DNA of 64,000 bases. Source: Podaxis mareebaensis. Lineage: Eukaryota > Basidiomycota > Agaricomycetes > Agaricales > Agaricaceae. Of the stretch, positions 12,517 to 24,393 are shown in pieces. The translations under genes and the position numbers were made by a program. The stretch spans positions 62,001 through 126,000 of the forward strand of contig JAEUWP010000470.1 in NCBI GenBank assembly GCA_018524725.1. The letters run 5' to 3'. Position 1 is the stretch's first letter, and every line of letters starts with the position of its first letter. The notes beneath the pieces are model-generated. The model saw only the letters and a list, made by a program, of their open reading frames with translations. It did no database searches and was not told the origin of the DNA.

Positions 12517-14946
12517 CTAAGCAGAGACGGACACCTCTTTAGGGGTGTCCGAAGTTGACGCCGTCGTTGTTGCTGCCGCGGTAGCTACAGCTGCAAATGA
12601 GATCGGAAGCTTGTTCACAGGTGGCTCAGAAGGCGCACTATTGTCAACAACCTTATCTACTTCAGCTTTTGAAGAGTCCTACAATGGGTTCAACGTCAGC
12701 GTCACGTCACATGGAATCTTCCAAAGATGGCTCGGAACACACCTTTGTCGACGTGGCAGGTGACCTTGGACGTTCAGGCGTGGTTCCCCGGGTGCTACTC
12801 GCCTCTTTCCCAGTACCGTTGATAGTGACACCAGCACTATCCTTTCTTGCAGGAGGAGGCGCCTGCAGCACCTGTGCAGCCGTCGGACCGTTGCCAGTCA
12901 AAGGACTCTTTGAAGGTGGCGTGACAGTCCCCCCTAATACAGGGAACTCGTCAGCATTCGGTACACGTTGCTTCGCAGATGCCTGCACCGGAGGTTTTTG
13001 ATTCTTCCCGTTATGGTGGCTAAAGTGGTTATAGCCGTGGTGTGGGTGGTGATGGTGGTGTTTACCACCCTGAGGGAATCGCGGACGAATGCCAACGCCG
13101 ACGCCATTGACATTGACATGTCCATTATCGTTGACGTTCAAGGGCTTGTTGGCCTCGACGTCATTTTGGCCACTTTGTAAAGGTTGTTGTGTCTGTGTAG
13201 CAGATGCTGACTGCACACGAGAAGATTCCTGAGAATACGACCATATAATCAATACATGTGGTACTAAAAAGAGGAAAAGAGCGCCTAAGGCAGATCCCTC
13301 ACATCTCGAATGTTCATATTATTGAACTTTTCTTCTAGGCCGTTACCATTACCATTGCCGTTAGGTTGACCATGGCCGCGTGGCTGCCTCGGTCCACCTC
13401 CCCTTCCAGCAAAGTAAGGCGCATGGTGGCCAGGAAGTGCAGCGTTTCCATCAGGCATCACGTGCGGGAATCGACAGTCGTCACTGGAAATCAAAATTGA
13501 GGAATCAGTATGGAAGGTCCAGAACATTTTTAGAAGCCTTGTTGGCAAAGTAGGAAGGTAGTCCATATCGGGGGATCACATACCCATTTTTGCATCGTCC
13601 AGCAGGGAAGAAGAGGCAGGGAGGCTTGGGTTTACCAAACGAAGCCCGTCGGCCACCACGGCGAGCATGAATGTGTCCGTCACGATGAATAGGGGGAACA
13701 CCGCTGTTGTAGCCCTCGGGTGCGGGCTGAGGAGGTTTTGGCACGCCATCAGCCTCTGGTGGGAAGCTTACGTTTCCATTCGGTAGAGACGGCTGCTGAG
13801 GAGGATAGATGCCGGGGCCTTCTTGCTGCACGTTAAAAGGAGTTGCAGGTGAGGGTGTGAAATTAGTAGGAGACTGGGGTCCAGGATGAGGAGGAAGCTG
13901 GCTCTGGGGATGGACAGGCGGCAAGGGAGGGATCGAAAGAGGAACCGGCATCGGTGCAGTGTGAGGATATGCTGAAGGCGACATGGGTCCATACGGAACT
14001 GGGGGAGGGACTCCGTTAGGGCTGAAAGGTCCCTGAGTGGGTGACACAACTTCCGAAGTTGACCTGGCGTGAACCATGTGGGGAGGGGGGCCAGGCGGCG
14101 GGGAAAGCGGTGACATTGGATGAGGTCCGTTAGGCTGCTGGAAGTTAGGCGGTGGGTAATAATTGGGCGGGTATGGAGGTGCAGCCATGGGATCATACGG
14201 GGGATACTGTGCAGGGGGAGGACCCCCAGGCGGATAGTAACCTTGAGGTGGGTGGGCAAAAATGCACGAGGGACCGTAGCGACAGGCAGGGAAATATCTG
14301 CATGGGATGAAACGGGCCACCTCGGGAGGAGGAAGGTTGTTCAAACCTCCAGGTGAGTGGCCTTCACCCACTGCCTGGGGTGGGGGAGGTGGGGGATAGA
14401 AGACAGTTCCATCAGAAACGGTCGAAAGCGAAGGGTTGATGGTAGGATAGTAGGGATATGCTTCTGGAGGGGGCGGGGGATAGTAGGCCTTCTGGGAGTC
14501 GTCGTTACCGTCATGAGAATAAGTCGGTTCAGTGGACACGACGCCGTTTGGGAGCGACTTGTTTTTTGCCTGGGCTAGTAGGTCCAAGATGACTTGGTCT
14601 GTGGTGTGCTCCTCCGGAGAGCCGTTGGAGGGATCGGCACCTGGAGTTTGGGGCTGATCAGCAGGCATCGTGTGAGGGACAAGACGAAGACATGCCTTTG
14701 TCGAGGAGAGTACGAACGACATCAGTATGACCATTTTTAACAGCCTCGATGAGTGGAGTGGAGCCAGACTCGTCTGCGCAAGCGAGGGTGTGTGTAAGAA
14801 GGGTGCGTGGGTTGGAGAGGGAGATGTGGATGGGTGAGAGATGACTTACCTTTGGCCTCAATATCAACTGGATTTACGTCGTTGAGTAAATCGTTGACGG
14901 CTTGGAGGTTACCCTCAGAGCAGGCCTTGAGCAGGGCATGGAGCAT
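12517..14946 (-). CDS. ankyrin-repeat and CCCH zinc-finger protein
   Basis: Probable RNA-binding protein. Six exons: 14946-14850, 14773-14696, 14640-13584, 13483-13303, 13228-12743, 12678-12517; 686 aa. Residues about 1-80 form ankyrin repeats (LLKACSEGNLQAVNDLL; GSTPLIEAVKNGHTDVVRTL). A first CCCH finger starts near residue 172 (CRYFPACRYGPSCIFAH, spacing C-x5-C-x5-C-x3-H). A second lies near 399-420 and is split by an intron (PCLFFPAGRCKNG / DDCRFPH). The rest is Pro/Tyr-rich, then Asn/Gly/His-rich, with a conserved VPNADEFPVLGG motif. The second intron (14695-14641) has a GC donor: only splicing at AAAG|GCATGT restores the ankyrin ending LLDKGADPSNG. The final coding exon is short and Ala/Thr-rich. 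Ankyrin+CCCH architecture is known in fungi, but I cannot name an ortholog. Confidence 0.88.
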
Positions 14947-15280
14947 GGCTGGATGGATGGTGGATGAGGAAGGGGGAGTATGAGAAGAAACGGTAAGGAG
15001 AGAGATGAGGGCAAGGCCAGCGACAAGATTTGTTCCAACCGGAGCTTTCGGAAAAGTGGCAAAAAAAATGAAAAATGCCACCGTGCGCCTTTTTCCAGAT
15101 CGATCTCGCCCATAAGCCGCATTATGTCAGATTATGTCACCCCCGTCTCTCGGCGTGGCTCCGCCCGTCTCACCGCTCCGTTTCACCCGTCGTGCACATC
15201 GTGTATTAACCCACATTATTAGCGAGAGTGTACAAGTATCAATTACCACAAGAAAGCACCCTAGATCTGCATACAATCCT

Positions 15281-16885
15281 CTAAAGGCTGGCCTGCATGG
15301 TCTGCCACTGAATTAGTCAGCCCTATCGCAATCATCTTGCCGACCATCAGAACAGAACCTACCTGCGGCACCGGCGAGTCGACCTCCAAACCGAGTTTTC
15401 GCAGGAGCTGACGTGCGGGCTTTCCTGCCGTTGGAGGAAGCTCAAGCTCCCTGGAAGGTGGACGCTCCATGAGCTCACGAACCGCCAAGCGAGTATCCTT
15501 GCCTGTCCCGTGATAATTCATTCAGCCAATCACCGCATGCAACAAATCCACTCAACATCGGCTCTCACCGTTATACAACACGTCATAGACCTGTTCCATA
15601 AGAAGCTGATCAACAAACCACACCCTAGAAAAGTCGTAATTGCAACCTACTGATGTGGCAATGGGGGCAGTCACACCCAGGTCATCAATTATTGTCTTCG
15701 CACCCTTTGCTGTCGGCACACCTTCAGCAACGCTACCTAATGTCTTCATAATCTCATCCAGAGATTCTCCCTTGCCCAACCGATAACCGACAGTGTAGTT
15801 ACGACTGTTGGACGAGCTGCACGTGAGGAACAAGTCTCCGACACCGGCCAGACCAAGGAAGGTCAACGGTGATGCACCGTATGCCGTCCCAATGCACGTC
15901 AGCTCGGCGAGGCCCCTGGTGATGATCACTGCGTAGTCGTGGCACAGTCAGCGCTGTTTGCAGGGCCCGAATTCAAAAGTGGTACGAACTGGCCCGTGTG
16001 TTGTTCTGGAAGCCCAACCCGTCCGACATGCCAGCGGCAATCGCATACACGTTCTTCAGGGCACCAGACAGCTCAATGCCGATCGGGTCTCCATTAGTGT
16101 AGCTTCATCAGTCAGTTGAGGGTGAGTGTATTAATAGCAGGTGGTCTGCTTACCATCTAAAGTGCGGTTGGTGGAAGAGCACAGCGGCCTTATCCGCTTC
16201 GGCCTCGGTGAACGAAGCCACAGATACGGACGTAGGTTGCCTGTCGACGACTAACAATGTGTGATAAGCAGCAGGGATGTCGCGGGAGAATGATTGGCTC
16301 ACTTTCTTTCGCAAACGAAGGTCCGGACTGTTGAGTATGGTCATCAATATTGACTCTATTCCCAGAAGGAAACAAACCCCACGATGAAGGTTGCAGCTTT
16401 AGCAATCTCAGGTCCACAAGTATCCGTAATAATCTCGAGAGTGAGGGCATGGGTTCCGACCTCGATACCCTTGTTCACAAAAATCATGAGTGGCATATTC
16501 TCTACATTGAGTTTCGGGCGGAGCGTCCGTAAATTTTCCCTACAATTACTATTATGCGACCGAGAAACGAGCGAAATGAAAAGCATGCGCACCTAAGGAA
16601 TTGAGTCGGAATAGCGAACAGTAATACATCCATTTCCTCCATGAACTCTCTCGAAGGAAGGGCGGGTCCAACGGCAGTAATATTTTTCGGGAAGGCATGG
16701 TCCTTGAGGTATGCGGGATTGCGGTGGTATTTGTTGAAATGAGTGACGATGTTCTCTTCCCTCGCCCACAAATAGACATCGTGCTGGGAGTCGCCGAGAT
16801 GAGAAGCAAGGCAAGAGCCAAAGTTGCCTGCGCCGAAGATGAGGACCTTGGAAGGACCGGTTGGCTGCCGCTTTGCGTGATACAT
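15281..16885 (-). CDS. GPD1: NAD-dependent glycerol-3-phosphate dehydrogenase
   Basis: Reduces dihydroxyacetone phosphate to glycerol-3-phosphate with NADH: glycerolipid precursor and osmolyte/redox-sink pathway. Eight exons: 16885-16593, 16539-16383, 16327-16303 (only 25 nt), 16250-16154, 16102-15990, 15928-15569, 15502-15363, 15307-15281; 403 aa, a normal size. Motifs: Rossmann loop FGAGNFGS near residues 17-24, [17 protein letters not shown] (assembled across the 25-nt exon), [19 protein letters not shown] carrying the catalytic lysine, [14 protein letters not shown]. Start chosen as MYHAKRQ: a TATA-like element at 16963-16970 lies 78 bp upstream, which makes the in-frame upstream ATG at about 16975 unlikely. 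If that ATG were used an Arg/Ser-rich, possibly organelle-targeting extension would be added. Confidence 0.95.
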
Positions 16886-17291
16886 GGCCAGACAACGTGA
16901 AGAGAAAGAGGTGGAGCGGAGATAGCTGTGGAGGCTAAAGGAGGGGCGAGCCAATTGCCGGGTTATATAAGGCATCGACCGGAGAGGTCTCGAGGTGAGG
17001 GCGTGCAACAGGGACGAACGATTACACATGAATATGAATTCCGAGCCTCTCCTGTGCCACACAAGGGTATCAAGAACCGAGTGTCGTTCTCAGTTATTTT
17101 TTCTTCAAGCTAGACTTACAGTGTCTTCGCGTTCCACTGTGTCCGGAGGACGGAATCTCATGAACTGGGGCTGTGACGAACGCGTCTAATCACGTGTGCC
17201 ACGTTCACAATGGGTCCATGCCGTCCCTGCACCGCTCTCCTCTCCACCGTTCCTATCGCTACTGTATTCCCTCCTCTAGAAATACCCAATA
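16886..17291. promoter_or_regulatory. divergent promoter of GPD1 and SED5, with TATA element
   Basis: Region between two divergent start codons. TTATATAA at 16963-16970 is a good TATA element for the minus-strand GPD1 gene, and a CCAAT lies close by at 16951-16955. Nothing comparable is seen near the SED5 start. Confidence 0.5.
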
Positions 17292-18650
17292 ATGCCTGTC
17301 CAGGACCGCACAAACGAATTCCGAGCATGCGTAGACTCTATTCGCAATCGTTCAGCCACACGTGGCATAGAATCCAAGCAACGTCTTCTCCAGAAGGACA
17401 GGTCCTCCACCAAGAGCGAGTTTTCTCGTATGGCCTCGGCAATTGGCAAGGACATTAGTAACACCACCCTCAAGCTCAATAAACTCGCCCAACGTACGTC
17501 TTCAAACATTTCTTTTTACTCAATAAAGCCCCTTAGGAGAAGTTCTGATGCCTTACCCGTAGTTGCAAAGCGGAAAACTCTGTTCGACGATCGGCCTGTA
17601 GAAATCAGTGTTCGTTACGCTATTCTCATACAAAAGCAATCCTAGCGGTGCTCACTCCGGCACAACAGGAATTGACGTACATCATCAAGCAAGACATCGC
17701 ACATATAAACAAGCAGATTGCTGGTCTCCAGACATATGTCAAGCAGCGTAACGCTGGCGGTTCGACGTCAGCCGAGGGGAAGCAGATAGAAGAGCATACG
17801 AATAATGTCGTCATGCTGCTGCAGAGCAAGCTGGCAAATACGAGTGTGACGTTTAAGGACGTGCTAGAAGTGCGGACGCAGGTGAGCCAACGCTCTATTA
17901 TGTCACCTTTCCTTTTCGTCGTTTTCTGACACGGAGGACTCAGAACATGAAAGAATCAAAGACACGAACAGAACAATTTATGTATTCCGCTGCGTCGGCT
18001 GCCACGCAAACACCATCTAGTACGTACTCTCCTTTGCAGCTCTCAGACCAATGCTCATAAGTCCTAGATTCAGTACTATACAACTCCTCTAGGACCGACC
18101 CGATGGGTGACGGTACCTTTAATCGTTTCGACACGAAGGGCAAAGGCCGAGCAACACCCAAAAACGACGAATTGGCTCTCGATTTAAGTACAGCAGAGGA
18201 AGGTGAAGGCCAGAACGGCCATGCAGGCGGCGCATTTATGCAGATGCAACTAGTAGAACAACAGGTACGTCTCCTTGCCCTTTTCGATGATAGCCCTATA
18301 TTTACGACTCATTTTAGGACTCGTATATCCAACAACGCTCTACTGCTATCGAGTCCATTGAAGCGACCATTGCAGAACTCGGTCAAATTTTTACCCAGCT
18401 CGCTAACATGGTCGCCGAACAACGAGAAACAGTACAGCGGATCGATGAAAACGTTGTAGACATCGAGAGTAATATCAATGCCGCACATGGAGAACTCTCA
18501 AAGTACTTGGCGAGCATGATGAGTAACCGTTGGCTAATGATGAAGATGTTTGGGGTCTTGATTGTTTTCGTGCGTTCTGCTTCTCTGTCGCACTGCTCGT
18601 CACTCACGTTCTATTATCTCTAGTTCCTTATTTTCATTCTGGTTTCATGA
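17292..18650 (+). CDS. SED5: Golgi t-SNARE syntaxin 5
   Basis: Qa-SNARE of the cis-Golgi, needed for ER-to-Golgi and intra-Golgi fusion. Seven exons: 17292-17493, 17563-17609, 17669-17881, 17944-18019, 18068-18264, 18318-18569, 18624-18650; 337 aa. The N-terminus has the Sly1-binding peptide DRTNEF. Then a syntaxin helical region (FDDRPVEIS joined to ELTYIIKQDIAHINKQIAG across intron 2; this junction was chosen over an upstream acceptor because it restores the family motif and gives a 59-nt intron). The SNARE helix spans roughly residues 250-310 (QQRSTAIESIEATIAELGQI, later QRIDENVVDIESNI). A C-terminal membrane anchor follows (LMMKMFGVLIVFFLIFILVS); its last nine residues come from a separate 27-nt exon with stop. 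Confidence 0.96.
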
Positions 18651-18902
18651 TGTACACTGGACATTTCTATTTGTTCACCACATGTTTATTATTATCGGGA
18701 AGCTCTCGCATATTTTTCCCTTTATTGCTACGGACCGTAATACATACGTGCATTGATTGCCGAGTATCCAAGTGACAAGTAGAAACCCAAAAATCTGGTG
18801 AACAGAGGGACACGTGGTGGTCATTAGCTAGTACAAGTTGTCGAGCACGCGTATAATAATGAACTAATAGTACACAAATCCCAGTAAAAAAGAGTCGCCT
18901 CC

Positions 18903-20350
18903 TCAGCCAACGGGTATGGCGTTCACACCGGTTGCCCAATCCTTCATCTTCGACTTGCGAGACCCACGGGATCGCTCAGATTTCTTGTGTTTTTTCCCTC
19001 CTCGGTGAATTTCATCTTCGGCAACGTCCCCAACCGTCCATGTCCGTTTCTTCTCAAGCGAAGGTTGTTCGATGCCAGATGTCGCTGAATAGCGCTGAGG
19101 TTTATCAGGTCTTGAGGGCAACGAGCCGTCTTTTGTATTCTTCTTCTCCGCTCTCTTTTTCTACAGGTTGAAACAAAAACATAGATTAGAATCAAATATG
19201 GGCAAAAACCAGAAAAGACTTACTCTCTGGCCCAACAGCTCCTTATTCCTCTCCCTAAGTTTCTCCATTCTCTTCTCACTCTTCCCACCTCCACCCGCAG
19301 TCAACTCGACATTAATCATCCGGCCATCGAGCATTGAATGATGTAGTTTGAGCGCTTGTTGGAGGGCAGTACGGTTCGCGAATTCGAGAAAGGCGCAGCC
19401 TTTGGATTTGGTCGTTGTTTTGCCCGTGGTGGAGGCTTTAGGTGTAAGGAGACGGACTTCAGGCGGGGGGTCTAAGAGACAAAGTCGAAACGAATGAGCG
19501 CGGAGTTACAGGCGAGAAAGACCACAACACACCACAGGCGGAGAAATGAGCTTTAATTGCGTCAACCGAGGTAGTGTATTTAAGATTCCCTAAGCATCTT
19601 CAGCATCCGCAATACACGACAGAAAGACGAAACAAGTCACTTACCAACAAACAAAATAAACCTCTGCTTATCCTTCCCCTTCCTACCTCCCTTCTTCCCT
19701 TCCCCCTCAATCTCACTCATTTCCTCCCCTTCGCCTTCTTCTTCGGCGTGACCCACTCTAGACTCAACTTCCTCTCTTTTCCGTTTCTTGTTGTTCTTTT
19801 TTTCTGGGACCCCGGTTTCGCTTCCTGGCCGGTCCACCCCGTCATCCAACTGCTCGCGTTTGCGCTTTTTGCCTTGCTTTTTGTCATCCTTCCCCTCACG
19901 CTCCCCACCACGCTCCCTATCCCCGTCTGCGTCAACCCGTTTGCGCTTCCTCTGCTGCTGCCGTGATGCTGATGACGGGTTTTCTTGCGTCGAAACGACG
20001 ACATCACGAGCCCCCTCCTGACCGTCACCTGCCTCCTCACCTCCTCCCTCGGCGCTCTCTTCGCTCTGCCCCTCCACTCCTCCCACTTGAATTTGATCGC
20101 CCGAGCCGCCAATGCGATCCGGCTCTTCCACGAAAGCGACATGAATATCTTCCATTTGAGCGAATTCGAGCTCATCCTCGTTCACAGCCGGGTTCTTCGT
20201 CTTGGATTTGGATTTCGTGGATTTATCACGGAAAGCTAGTGCTTTCTTTTGTTTCTTCGTCAACTTGGGTTGCTGCGTGTTGGGAGGGAGGGAAGTGGGG
20301 TTGGTGGAAGTAGATGGTGTGGATACAGCTGCAGCTGTGGTGTTGATCAT
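18903..20350 (-). CDS. NOP6: Nop6-like nucleolar RRM protein
   Basis: Likely small-subunit ribosome biogenesis factor that binds pre-rRNA in the nucleolus. Exons: 20350-19645, 19589-19533, 19471-19224, 19160-18903; 422 aa, longer than the yeast protein. The N-terminal half is highly charged, with Lys/Arg runs suited to nuclear/nucleolar targeting and an acidic stretch. The single RRM begins QRFILFVG|NLKYTTSVDAIKAHF (RNP2-like) and contains TKSKGCAFLEFANRTALQQA (RNP1) and LDGRMINVELTAGGGG; the RGRxINVELTAGGG-type end is the feature that points to Nop6. Basic C-terminus ends ATGVNAIPVG. Assigned by RRM pattern and architecture, so orthology is probable, not certain. Converges with SED5. Confidence 0.82.
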
Positions 20351-21289
20351 CCTGGGCCGTGTGCTCTTCACCGTTATATACACCAGCGTTCGATTGAGTC
20401 TTTCACAAAATCACAAAGCAACGTGTGAAATCACAGGGCCCTGTTTTCCTTTCCGCGTCACTGTGCTATCGGAAATAGCAAGGATTGTCCGAGTTATAAG
20501 CTTCTTTCTGATCCAGCCGTTGCGGCACCAGAAGTTATGAGCCCGGAGCAGTGCCCTAGGGAATGTGCGTGTGAAAGGGTTAATTGAGAAGGCCACCAGC
20601 GGCTGCGACTTGCTCTTTTGAGTGGTAGAATGAAGCCCGCTGATCAAAAGTGGTGTGGAAGGTGCGGTGGAGGTGAGGCGAGGAGTCACTGCCTTGATAG
20701 GTCAAGTCAAGAGGTTTTGGCAGGGATTTGGTCACCACAGCTACCAAATAATGGTATCCCAGCCTTGGAGGAGTATCACTGAGGACGCGGGTCAGCCAAG
20801 CTGTGCTCTTTGAAGGTTTGTGAAGGACGTTGATGAGAGCATAGGCTAAGGATACTGAGCAAGAGCGAAATTTCTTGCACGTGATGACAATGATAATTCG
20901 TCAAATCTTTCCGAAGACAGCAGTGACACCAGATCTGACTTTCTGGGGTTCAAAGACTCGTTATTCGCCCCAAGTAGAGGCTCTAATCGAGTTGGCCATA
21001 GTGAATACTTGTTTTGGAACAATACAGCAGACCCTAATATTATAATAATACAATGTTGATCGAAGGATAGAAAACCCTGACACCCAACGGTTACAAAAAG
21101 GATCAAGAAAGCCCAAGGATTCCCAGTCGCACAGCGACATACTGCGAGTCCAAGATCCAGAGCTCGATCATCGAACAGCCTTGATAAATTAGAACAACAA
21201 ATAGAGACCGCATAGCTTGAAGGGATTAGAAGGTGAATAAAGTAAAAGAAAGCGAAGACGAAATAGAAAACCATGAACAACTGCAGTGC
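20351..21289. other. intergenic region, upstream of the Nop6-like gene
   Basis: About 0.9 kb holding the 5' flank of the Nop6-like gene and the 3' flank of the next minus-strand gene. A TATATAA-like stretch sits at 20374-20380 on the minus strand, only 24 bp before the ATG, too close to be a canonical TATA box for that start. No gene recognised. Confidence 0.4.
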
Positions 21290-22819
21290 CTATCCCAGTG
21301 TCAGCCCATTCACTGCCTCTCCGGCACCTTCAACCTCCTTTTCTTCACCCTCTCTTCTCCGTATCATGGGCCTCAATATGGGACTCGCCAGTGCCATGCT
21401 GGAACGCATGGTTGGACTGGACGACATGGCGCTGACGGAACTGGGGAACCGTGGATGGCTTCCTGAGATTGTCGGAGATGAACACGCAGAGTTCACTTGC
21501 GATCCAGGTATACTAATGGGCACGGCTATGGGTAATCGTGAGCTGCTTCCCCTGCCCAGTGGCGTTCGTTGACTCTGTTCCAGAACTGCAGGGGAAACAG
21601 CTCGCCGTTTGTTGCTCGTTGGGTATGGGTCAAACCGGTCATCAACTGCGAAAAGCCATTGGTTTCGGCGGAAGTGAAGTATGTGATCGACTCACATTTG
21701 CGTTTGTTTGATCGCATTGCGCTTGTAGATGTCGGAGGCGGTGTGTATCGCCACTGGCTTATAGGTGTTGATATCATGGAGGACATTGAAGGTGATCCAA
21801 AAGGCTAATCAAAATACTCGGTCACAACTGCCTCAGTTATAAATAGCAACGACCGCGCTTACCATGTCTATCTCCATCGCATTGCAATCAGATGACGTCT
21901 CGGAGACGCTCATTATCATTCCATCGCCATTAACACTCCCAGCCGGGGTCAGTGGCTTCTGAATGTTTATGGGCTCACTCCCTCCAGACGATGAAAACGC
22001 AAAGGGCTCTTCCCCGGCGTCACATTCATCATCATCACTAGGAGTGTCTTCCCTTTGCGTTTCCTCGTCCTCATGGACAGCTTCTTCAGGGTACCGACCG
22101 CGATCCGTCGCTGTTCTCGGGGTTCGAGGCTGCAGCGGCAATTCTGAACAGGACGTAATAAGGCGCTGGAATGCAGCCTCGGATTTGACTTCAGCCTCTT
22201 CTGGGCGTGACTCCGCTAGCAGACCGAGTATGCGTGGAGCCTTTAACTGTAATGGAGCCAGTCTGAGTGGCTTGCAAGAACGACGCTGGAGGTCAAGAGC
22301 ACGTACAGGAAGCGTGATGCGTTTCCCGGAGCTAGTAATGAGACCGTAGCTCTCTTGCCCGTCCATGCTAGTCGATGACTTGCGCCGGGGAGGCGTAAGT
22401 GGCGGGACCTTGGTGGATGAGGAACCGGGTTTGGCAGTATTAGTATTGAGATCTTCTTCGCTGCTGTCATTGGCCCTGAGAGGTGGAGTATTGGTCCCCG
22501 AGGTAGGGGAGTCTGTGATCATGCGCTCCCTGTCGCTTTCGTACGAGTCCTCTGTGAGAGAGAATGAAGCATTTCGGCTGCGGCGCCTTGAGTGTGTGTA
22601 TGGAGTGAATGATGAAGCCAGTGGACTGTGGAGGCGGCCTTCTCCAAAGAGAGCGCTTTTCTGAGCAAGTAAGCTAGGGCGGCGAAACCTTGAGAGTAGA
22701 CAAGAGGGATCGTCAAGGGTTAAGGAGGAAGACGAGGCCAAGGGACCAGCGGATGAGGAGGGAAGAGCGAACTCAGAGGACGAGGTGGGGAGAGATGGGC
22801 GTGGCGGGGCTTTGGGCAT
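21290..22819 (-). CDS. disordered protein with DDRFDPYP motif
   Basis: No named family recognised. Exons 22819-21863, 21804-21696, 21645-21290; 473 aa; introns 58 and 50 nt in phase. Ser/Pro-rich and mostly disordered. Islands that look constrained: LLAQKSALFGEGRLHSPLAS, RRSRNASFSLTEDSYESDRE, and across the second intron KRKFDDRFDPYP then KRRAVSP. The last looks like a nuclear-localisation-type basic patch next to a proline-directed phosphorylation site. It may be a cell-cycle or transcription-linked regulator, but this is a guess from composition. A possible 5'-UTR intron lies upstream (GTGAGC donor near 22892 to CTTCTAG near 22842). The ATG at 22819 was chosen because upstream coding would be out of frame after splicing. 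Confidence 0.75.
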
Positions 22820-24393
22820 AGTGGCAGTCGACTAACAGTACTAGAAGAAGGGTGTGAGAGTGGTGAAAGGGAAAGAGAGAAGAGAGCTCACCGCATGAAT
22901 CAACGTCTTCGTGGCTTTTCCGGTCTACACTCTTCTTGCGCCCCCGATTGTCCATTACAGCACCCCATATCACTTTCGCACGCTCAGCTTCCCATTTGCT
23001 CACCATCTTGCCTTCGTACCTCCATGTCAGCCCGCTACTCAAGTAATTAAATACAGAACGTTACGCAGTCCATGTCCAAGTATCAGTCAGGAATGATACC
23101 TTTATTAGTGAAGTTTCCTAATCCCAGGTCCCTGGCATGAATGCACCTGCAACTCTCTTCCGTCGCCGTCCTTTCACCGCTCATCGGAACTAATTCGCCC
23201 ACTCAACGGCAAAAACGCTGCCAATCAATAAAGTGGGTGTGTCCTCTGTCCCGGCGTTCATCCATCGCTTTTCCTCGGGAGACACGAGCAAATCTTGCTT
23301 TGTCTGGGTTTCCGCTATTGTACCGCCGGGTGTATAAATGCAAGCAAAAATCCAGAATAGCGAGGCTATTAAAACAAGAATCTCACCATTGCAAATCTCG
23401 AAACTGAGTAGGTCTCTCAATCCAGGTCCCCACACAGTGAGAATTCACCCGAGCGTATTCTGGCGGGCACCCGGTACGCACAGCACGTCAACGACTGGGC
23501 ATCGTCGGAGGACTTAACGTCACTCAAGCCGCACACAGCTGAACAGGAAAGCTCTCCAGAAGTCTCCAATTCTTGCTTGTCTGTGTACACTGGATCATAC
23601 GCACGAGTCACGGCCTGCACATTCGGGAGTCTACCCCCTCACTCGGGATATTTGACTTCAACGCACTCCTGAACCTGTTAACCATCACTGCTTGGGCGGT
23701 GAGAAGATAGATCTCATCAACCCAACAATGTAGGTATATCTGCCAAGAGGCACGGTTAGTATAGTGATGAACCGAAGGGAACGTGTTTTTCGTACTCCCA
23801 GGAATCGCGATACCAGGAGATGTCTTCGAATCAGTTTATGACTAGGTGAGTCTTGCGCTAAGACGCGAAGCTTGCGGTTCCGTTTATTGACGGCGCCTCC
23901 GGCTAGTTTAATACACGACCGACATCCCTCCATTTCCCGTCTACAAGGAACCACTGTGATACACGCCCATCTGCGCGTCAGCAACACGCCATTCCTGCGG
24001 ATATGCCATCAGCGAGTCGCTAACCGAGCTGGGCAACCCCGTACTCCCAATCACACGTCCTCCAATGGTAACTCTTCACCCTTTTCAATGAATGGTCGCT
24101 TTGTTAAGTTTGCTTGCAAAAGCTCCCGGCCAGTTCGTACGAGATCGCGTATCCGATGCACCAGTGCGCAAGCAGTCCTGTGCCCTGGCATGATGGACTT
24201 GGACCAGCTCCGAGACCAGGCACCGTGAATGACGATGCATCAGCAGCGAGTTCATAATTCAACCGCGTATTGGTTCTCGAAATTTCGTTCTGTAACTATG
24301 TACCACCGCACACCAACCGGTTTGGTGACAGTACATTCAAGGTGATTACATCCTCCAAAATTCTACACCATGATACACCGATGCTCCAGTCCT
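22820..24393. other. 1.6-kb intergenic region
   Basis: Between the 3' end of the downstream MAPEG gene and the 5' end of the DDRFDPYP gene. Short open frames exist on both strands (for example 23685-23987 on minus) but have no motif or splice support. I looked for a third MAPEG copy and did not find its signature motifs. Confidence 0.4.

Noticed and set aside
11948..12542. Long open frames on both strands near 12 kb
   Set aside because: Purine/pyrimidine-biased sequence in a 3' region; residues are skewed to K/R/E or F/S/L and match nothing.
16975..17062. Longer N-terminus for GPD1 with a possible targeting sequence
   Set aside because: The TATA element lies downstream of that ATG; the shorter start is more likely, though not proven.
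17608..17645. 38-nt intron option in SED5
   Set aside because: It would insert TVLTPAQQ; the 59-nt intron restores the conserved VEIS-ELTYIIKQ junction.
23685..23987. 100-codon open frame on minus in the 1.6-kb gap
   Set aside because: Begins without a convincing start context, no motif, no splice partners, and no MAPEG similarity.
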